This document shows positions 55,627-62,000 of a DNA stretch of 62,000 nucleotides, one piece after another. Within the stretch, counting starts at the first letter, position 1. The number at the start of each line of letters is the position of its first letter. Under the pieces are notes generated by a model. The model ran no database searches. It had not been told where the DNA came from and saw nothing but the letters and a program-made list of their open reading frames with translations. The position numbers were made by a program, and so were the translations under genes. The DNA is taken from contig NW_019775454.1 in NCBI RefSeq assembly GCF_001039355.2, forward strand, positions 1-62,000, given 5' to 3'. Source of the DNA: Lingula anatina. Lineage: Eukaryota; Brachiopoda; Lingulata; Lingulida; Lingulidae.

Positions 55627-55986
55627 NNNNNNNNNNNNNNNNNNNNNNNNNNNNNNNNNNNNNNNNNNNNNNNNNNNNNNNNNNNNNNNNNNNNNNNNNN
55701 NNNNNNNNNNNNNNNNNNNNNNNNNNNNNNNNNNNNNNNNNNNNNNNNNNNNNNNNNNNNNNNNNNNNNNNNNNNNNNNNNNNNNNNNNNNNNNNNNNNN
55801 NNNNNNNNNNNNNNNNNNNNNNNNNNNNNNNNNNNNNNNNNNNNNNNNNNNNNNNNNNNNNNNNNNNNNNNNNNNNNNNNNNNNNNNNNNNNNNNNNNNN
55901 NNNNNNNNNNNNNNNNNNNNNNNNNNNNNNNNNNNNNNNNNNNNNNNNNNNNNNNNNNNNNNNNNNNNNNNNNNNNNNNNNNNNNN
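55627..55986. other. Assembly gap of 360 N between poly-C runs
   Basis: C runs lie on both sides (55616-55626 and 55987-56023), with another at 56043-56063. All frames that cross it are artefacts. Confidence 0.98.
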
Positions 55987-56294
55987 CCCCCCCCCCGCCC
56001 CCCCCCCCCCCCCCCCCCCCCCCAATAACCAACCAATTAAAACCCCCCCCCCCCCCCCCCCCCAGATCTCCGGGGCAAGGTTGGGACTTAACGCGTTCTA
56101 GCGGGGCACTTAAGGAACGCCGATTTAACGGCATAATTACATGAGTGGACGGGGAATATTACCAAATTTATCGCGAACATTAATATGAAGTTGATAGAAA
56201 CTAGTAGGTGCCGAAAAAAGCTGAGGTCATACGCGCTAACTACTGCTTTGCTGTCATTTGCAGCTGTCTTCACAAAGAAGAAAAGACCCCCCCA

Positions 56295-56296
<2 letters not shown>

Positions 56297-56334
<38 letters not shown>
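56297..56334. repeat. (CA)n microsatellite, block D
   Basis: About 19 CA units after a short poly-C. Confidence 0.95.
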
Positions 56335-56335
<1 letters not shown>

Positions 56336-56806
56336 ATTCCGATCCCTTTCTACCATTCAAACAAGCCGCTTTTGACACTCAGCGCTTGCAGTAGTGTTCA
56401 AGCCATTAAAAAGAAGGGCCAAAAGTTGGCGAGGGAATGCCATGTAAAGAGTTTTAGGGTAGATTGGTTTTATCCTTTTCAATTTACCTATTTTGTCGAT
56501 TTTGAGAAGAAAACATCAGTAGCTTTCATTGAATTCACTTAAGATAGATTCAAAGAACAGCATTTTTTCTTACATCAGCCGCTTCTGAAGATGTAAGCAA
56601 GTAAAATATCATTAATTACGCACCGTCGCACTCCCCAAGCCAGGTAATAACAGGTTACTCGATCTGTAAGATTCTTGGTTGACTTTAATATTTTTTTCAA
56701 TATCTCTCCCCAATTTCACGAGGTTATGTTATTGGTATTCTTAAATGACTTTTGATATCGTTATTTATAGCGAGGTCAAACAGGGTCGCGAACATTGATG
56801 AAAGAG

Positions 56807-56810
<4 letters not shown>

Positions 56811-56862
<52 letters not shown>
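56811..56862. repeat. (TA)n microsatellite, block D
   Basis: About 25 TA units. Block C has only about 9 at the same place (51989-52006). Confidence 0.95.
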
Positions 56863-56864
<2 letters not shown>

Positions 56865-57717
56865 TCCGTCCTCACTCTGTTTCTAAATTATGCGTGGTCG
56901 GTCTTATCCTTGTTGTTGCGAGCGGGTTATGTTCTTGCACTGTGCTGTTGTAAATTTCCTGGGTTTATATTAATTGCACGGTTTATATACATGTATCTAC
57001 CCCTTGCCGCTCGTACAAGTTATTTACGTTTCTAGATGTCAACATTACAGATATCATTTTTGATGCCTAATAACCTCTGAAAGTGCATAGTAAGAAGAGT
57101 GCTAACATTGCCTGCAAGGTAACATTTGGAATGGTCACATTTTAAAAAAGATATAATGATCGCCAGTCAGTAAATAGGCATGAAACAACATGTACGTATG
57201 GCACATACACATCACTATCCGCCACGCTCCTGATGATCTCATTAGCCTTACACCTGTCATTATTTTTATCTTATCATTTCTACTGGCTAAACATGTAGCC
57301 AGTAGGCATAGGAGGAAGTGAGAAGAATTTGAAGTAATTATTATGGAGCTTCCCGAAATGATGCAGAGGTTAAAAAAATACCGCACCTCAGACAAGCGGA
57401 CTCAGTTACCCAGCACACTTATCTGAATTGGTTGTGATAAGAAATGGCATTCCGTATTTTTAAAGTTTGGATAAAAGTTTCTGGATTTAGATCTGACTTT
57501 TATGTTCACTTTGAAAAATTATTCAGAGTCAAAGGTGGATTTCAAGTTAAAGTTACTTAATGCATGATTTGCTCCCAAAAAAATGAATTTTCTCCTGCTC
57601 AATAATCATTGGTGGTCCTCGTGATGCACTTGGATTCGGTGTTTCATTTCATATTAATATACAGACTGTAAGCGTCTGTATGTATTCTGATCGGTCTGTC
57701 TGTCCGCGTCATCGCTT

Positions 57718-57766
57718 TTTTTTTTTTTTTTTTTTNTTTGTTTTTTTTTTTTTTTTTTTTTTTTTT
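57718..57766. repeat. Poly-T tract with one N, block D
   Basis: Two T runs separated by a single unresolved base at 57736. Confidence 0.9.
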
Positions 57767-58036
57767 AGTGATTTAGTGACTTTGTTTGGTAAAGAGACAT
57801 GATCGGTTTAAGTGTACTGTAATTATTCTTTTTTTATTCTTTTGTGAAATTTTTATTTTTTACACATTATCATTTTCAGTGGCTTTTATATATCCCATGG
57901 AACTGAATCGCTTGCTAGTGTTTCAATGCCCATGTTACTTGTAGTAAATAATGTAAGAGGGAAAGACTAATTATGCTCTTTAATTCATATTGTAACAGTG
58001 CATCTTTTTGCGTATGTCTGAATATTTGACAGCTTT

Positions 58037-58336
58037 CAGGCCTACCAAACTACCAGACTCGGCACCGAATGATCCTGAATTCACCGCTAGATCGGAGCAC
58101 ACTACCCGTTTTCAAGGTGTGCGACAGTACGCTCTCAGACGCAACACCGCTCTTGCTCAGTACGCTATGCGACAGCGATGATTCTCAGCGGGGTTGGAAA
58201 GTAGTGCATCTCATCTCATAATTTGTTCCGGGGTATGATACTGTGAAATGCGTACTGACGCACACCTTTAAAACGGGTTCGATCTACCGGTGATATCGGG
58301 ATAATTCGGTACCGAGTCTGGTAGTTGGGTAGGCCT
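58037..58336. mobile_element. MITE with about 70-bp inverted ends, block D
   Basis: Counterpart of the element at 53218-53510. Ends are caggcctacc and ggtaggcctg with the same inner arms. 300 bp. Confidence 0.65.
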
Positions 58337-59016
58337 GGCTTTGCTGCCTTGTTTCCTGTATGGTGTCTGTATATTTGCCAGCTTTGTTGTCTAGTTCATT
58401 TAATGACTTACCCCGGCAATTCTAAATGGTTAGCCAGTCATTTAAAATGCCATGTCTTTTCGTGCATTTCAGAGGAGACTTTTGATGTCAGGTACTTTTA
58501 TTTCAGTTGTTGTTTAGTTTTTAAGAAAGATTAGAAGCTTTACAACTTTTTCGGCTTATACATCAATTGATACCGTTGACATTACCCAGTGCACCGTATT
58601 ATTTGAAAAGAGCGCTGAGAGATACATTTAAATTGCTGTAATAGATCTGCTTAGTGTGACCAAATGGCATGTCAATATTAGAATGAATGAAAAACGGACG
58701 GGTCAAAACGCACCACGTTTGAACTAAGGTAACCACACAGCAACCACGTGTTCAGAGGAGATGTACACGTATAACATACTTTTTAACTACATATGAACAA
58801 GTATAGTCGGGAGGATGATCAAACGATATCTTGAATAGATTAGCCAGTGGCCTCGATTGACCCGTTATTTCTGGTGCACAAGTTAACACAATGGCCTAAT
58901 CGTCCTGTGCAGCATCCTTAAACCTCTCATTTTAACGTGTTTTTACAAAGCTGATAAGCACAGAAAAGATTAGACTTCTTGGCGCGGGATTTTATTCATT
59001 TGGAAAAATCAATACC

Positions 59017-59251
59017 TAGTGGCGGATTTTCGATTTCTGAAAAAAAAAAAAACAGACCAATTGACCCCTCTTGAAATTAGAATTTTGACTAGCTGAATCA
59101 TAGTTCTAAACTGTACCAAATGGCACCTTTCGCACTCTAAAATACCTAAAAGGGCCCAGAAATCCACGTCGATGGGGAGGGGGGCGAGGGTCGGCTTTGC
59201 ATCCGCGGCCTGTCTTTCCAAAAACGGACCCTCCCTTCAAATACGCCCCTG
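59017..59251. mobile_element. hAT-type MITE-like element, block D
   Basis: Counterpart of 54193-54425. The first base of the left end has changed (TAGTGGCGG). Confidence 0.5.
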
Positions 59252-59979
59252 ATATCCCCTTCCCCTACATATTTTGGGCAGTACCAGGTGAATATATAAT
59301 AGGGTGTATGGTGTGCAATATGATATAACGAACTAAGGGATAGTTCGTTTTAGACATGACAGAGTCATGACATATTAATTTTTAACATATAAATCGTCTT
59401 GATAAGGGTTATAATTGATTATGAAGCACTTCAACCTTTAACATTCCAGCAATATTTAGGTCGAAGTTCCTGATGCTTTCTAGGTATGATTATAAATCTA
59501 ACCCTAATAATATATAAATTACATGGAACAATATTAATAAGATAAGGATATTAATCATGTCTGTTTTCTTTTCTGTTGTCTTCACTGACTGATATTTTCC
59601 ATGACTCAATACATATAAATACCCTTGGAGTTCAAGAGTTTCAATAATTTTTCATCATTTCGTCATTTTGCACTGTATTTCGTGTCTGGTAAACAGGATA
59701 CGCAATGTGTAAACCTGTTTTCCCTCCTTTTGTTGTTACTCGTATGACCTAATCGACCAGAACGAGCGTTGACGTACTGCTTTCGAGTTATTATTTACTC
59801 GACAAGATCAACTGCATTTTGTTCACGGCGCAAAAAAAAATGTGTTCTTTTGTACAATAGGCACCAATCCCTCGTTCACCATTACTCAAAGTTCAAAGTT
59901 GACTTCGTGCCCTAAAGAGGTCAAGTAGTCCTATTTATCATACCCCGCGTAACCTTTGTATGCTCCGCATTTGCGACAG

Positions 59980-61721
59980 GTGGATCAGCACCAACAACAT
60001 GGCAACTGACTTTCAGGCAACTTGCACTCTCCCATCTAGAAACAGATTGTTAATAGAACTTTTGCAGAAAAAAACTAACAGTCAGGATGCCTCCGTTCAG
60101 CAGGGAAGAATTAAGTCTCATGGCAAACTCAAGCGGAAACACCAATTGCAAAAGGACACAAGGGTGGGTCGCTTTGTTAAAACTTTATGTGCGCGCAACA
60201 TCGTTATAGATTTAGTTTCCGTCCCACAAATTTAATATTTAAATTTATATAATGAAAAAAGGGGGGGCGGCACGTACTTTGGAGACTTTCGACCCATAAA
60301 TATGACAAAAAGTATTCTTCTATTACTTGTCTGTATATTTCCAATTTTTTAAAATCTAGTTTCACTATTCACTTCTTCAAAGGCCTCATAATTTGGCATA
60401 CAAAATCACCAAATTTACCTTTAATTTAATTCATTCGTGCATGTACACTGCATCTAAAACCAAAAATAATTTTACTTTTAAGTTTGGAGAAAACGATTTA
60501 TTCACACGAGCCCAAAAGCATCTACGACAACAGTTGCTTCACAAGCATCGCTATTTGCAAGAGGCTTTTTCTAATCAGCAAAAGCAATTACAGCTCATCG
60601 CCAAAGATTTAGAATGGACGATTAAGCACAACATTAACGGCAAGGTCATGTGTGAGTATACTGATTGTGAAACCGATAGGCGTGTCTCTAGTTTCTTTAC
60701 GCAACGCAAGATTTAAAGAAAATCTGGCCATATCAAATGTGTGTGTATTGTTTGTGAAACCGATGTGTCTCCAATATCTTTTGGATACAAAAGCTTTTTT
60801 ATTTGTTTAATGGAGCGTACGGTTTGTACAGCAAATCCTTAATAGCAATTGAAAATATTCTTTTTTTTTTTAATTTCGAGATTGATGTATAGCTTAAGGG
60901 ACAAAGCGGTACGTCTTAGAACCTCCAATTTTAGAGAAAAGGTCATTCTTGGGACATCGCTTCCACAGTTGAGCTTTCAGATAATCAAAAGGCCTGCACA
61001 CTTTCAATATTAGTAAAATCATTAATTTCTGTCGTTAAACGTTCAACGTAAAGGAACCTACAATTCTAACATGTAAAATACTCGCCCACAGACAATGAGT
61101 GATAGTATAGATGTCAAATTAAAATTTCAGATTTCTTTCAGCAGAATAGTTTCCATGATTCGTGTTTTTTTTAAGACTGTAAATGATAACACGACAATTT
61201 TTGATTTTTGAAAATATATTCTTATGAATTGTAGGTGAAATTTCGATAAATTTTCCAAGTAAATTCATGGTCTGCATTCACGTATAAAACGTCAAAGAGA
61301 GTCAGTCCGTCATCAATCTCTACTTTTTTTATTTCTGCTTTTAAAAGAAAAGTACTCTTTTCGTACAATTTTATCGACTTTTAGAGCAGATTTGTAACGA
61401 TTTAATGATAAATAACTGATTAAGTTATGCTGTGACATTTCACACTGTTACGTTATTCAAAATTAATCCCATGTAAAAATAAGCATGAACTTCTAGCTCC
61501 AGAAAGTGCAAAGGAATCGACAGCCGTAACACCAAACGCTGGCGCATATCAACAAAGGGGTCAACCTACATGCACCAAATTGCAAAGTTTGACGGCGTCA
61601 ATGGTGCCGACACCCATAGAACAGATAGTAGGTTTACAAAACATTAGCACCGACGTCCAGCATTCTACGTCCACTTGCCATGATCCTCTGAAAGCGCCAC
61701 ACGCCTTCCAACAACTGACAG
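59980..61721 (+). CDS. Internal exons of an unidentified Gln-rich, coiled-coil protein (partial)
   Basis: Three exon candidates on the plus strand. 59980-60163 runs from acceptor 'tttgcgacag' to donor GTGGGT and encodes NRLLIELLQKKTN and a basic stretch KLKRKHQLQKD. 60483-60651 runs from acceptor 'acttttaag' to donor GTGAGT and encodes QKHLRQQLLHKHRYLQEAF, then QQKQLQLIAKDLEW, an amphipathic helix. 61503-61721 runs from acceptor 'tagctccag' to donor GTAAAC and encodes a Gln/Thr/Ser-rich stretch (VTPNAGAYQQRGQPT). Exons 1 and 2 join in phase 0. Exons 2 and 3 do not join directly (an in-frame stop would form), so a missing exon or another border is needed. The helix and Gln-rich region recall the post-PAS part of CLOCK-type bHLH-PAS factors or p160 coactivators, and LLIELL fits LxxLL. 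Weak resemblance only. Confidence 0.45.
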
Positions 61722-62000
61722 GTAAACACATTGTGTTGCATCAATCAAGCCACTTAGCTTTAACCCTTGTAAGATTTGGAATGCAGTAGTTTGGCCATGA
61801 TTTTTGCTAAGAAACACAGTTAAATATTCAATAACACCCAGTTTGTTGCAAACAAAACTCATATCCATAAGTTAAAACTTGGCATTAAGCACCCCAGATC
61901 AGAACAACCTGGAAAAATTGAGAGACAAAAAATATTTGTTGTAGTATCAAAACAAAAACCACACGTATACACTATTTGTTTCCAAAACCGAGAGAAGTTT
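61722..62000. other. Right edge, probable intron
   Basis: A+T-rich, following the GTAAAC donor. The next exon is not in the window. Confidence 0.4.

Larger units (their letters stand above)
54954..59775. repeat. Duplicated block D (about 4.8 kb including 360 N, near-copy of block C)
   Basis: Collinear with block C at high identity by eye, with indels mostly at microsatellites. One example is a 360-N gap flanked by poly-C where C has complete sequence. No gene recognised. Confidence 0.85.

Noticed and set aside
55482-56144. Long frames across the N gap
   Set aside because: They consist of unknown residues plus Pro or Gly runs from poly-C.

Overview
The window is animal nuclear DNA: A+T-rich, with introns bounded by GT/AG, many microsatellites and dense small DNA transposons. 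The Toll-like receptors, the tandem ubiquitin-like protein and the repeat families point to an aquatic, probably marine, invertebrate. The phylum cannot be fixed from the sequence alone. Single N bases, a 360-base N gap, long poly-C runs and two back-to-back near-copies suggest a draft assembly of a very heterozygous individual.

Layout. 1-9.2 kb: the edge of a retroelement Gag-like frame (minus), MITEs, a dispersed 'ggcggaggtctg' repeat, a candidate Cys-rich exon at 5.63-5.71 kb and a decayed DDE transposase at 6.8-7.2 kb (minus). 9.24-13.87 kb (plus): a four-exon gene for a 743-residue protein with two ubiquitin-like domains, a long coiled coil and a C-terminal region resembling a PD-(D/E)XK nuclease. 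Its third intron holds a dead Tc1-like transposon with another palindromic element inside it. 14.2-15.3 kb: a retroelement tail with a candidate LTR. 18.0-28.2 kb (plus): two paralogous Toll-like receptor genes with matching TATA promoters. The first encodes a receptor with no TIR domain; the second is complete. 28.2-37.4 kb: mostly non-coding, with weak unassigned frames and a 1.2 kb long-TIR transposon.

37.45-47.41 kb: two consecutive near-copies (A and B) of about 5 kb carrying exons of a Ser/Thr kinase gene (minus). They meet at a single N plus poly-C. Only copy B continues into the glycine-loop exon. 48.8-50.0 kb: a smaller local duplication. 50.64-59.78 kb: a second pair of near-copies (C and D), again meeting at one N plus poly-C, with no recognised gene. 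59.98-61.72 kb (plus): internal exons of an unidentified gene that leaves the window.

No operon-like logic is expected. The immune-flavoured genes (Ubl/nuclease-like protein, TLR with a TIR-less partner, non-RD kinase) are independent genes and any functional link between them is speculative. The most unusual items are the Ubl-Ubl-coiled-coil-nuclease-like fusion and the TIR-less/TIR-bearing receptor pair with a patch that looks gene-converted. The duplicated blocks A/B and C/D are most simply unmerged haplotypes and should not be counted as extra genes until tested.
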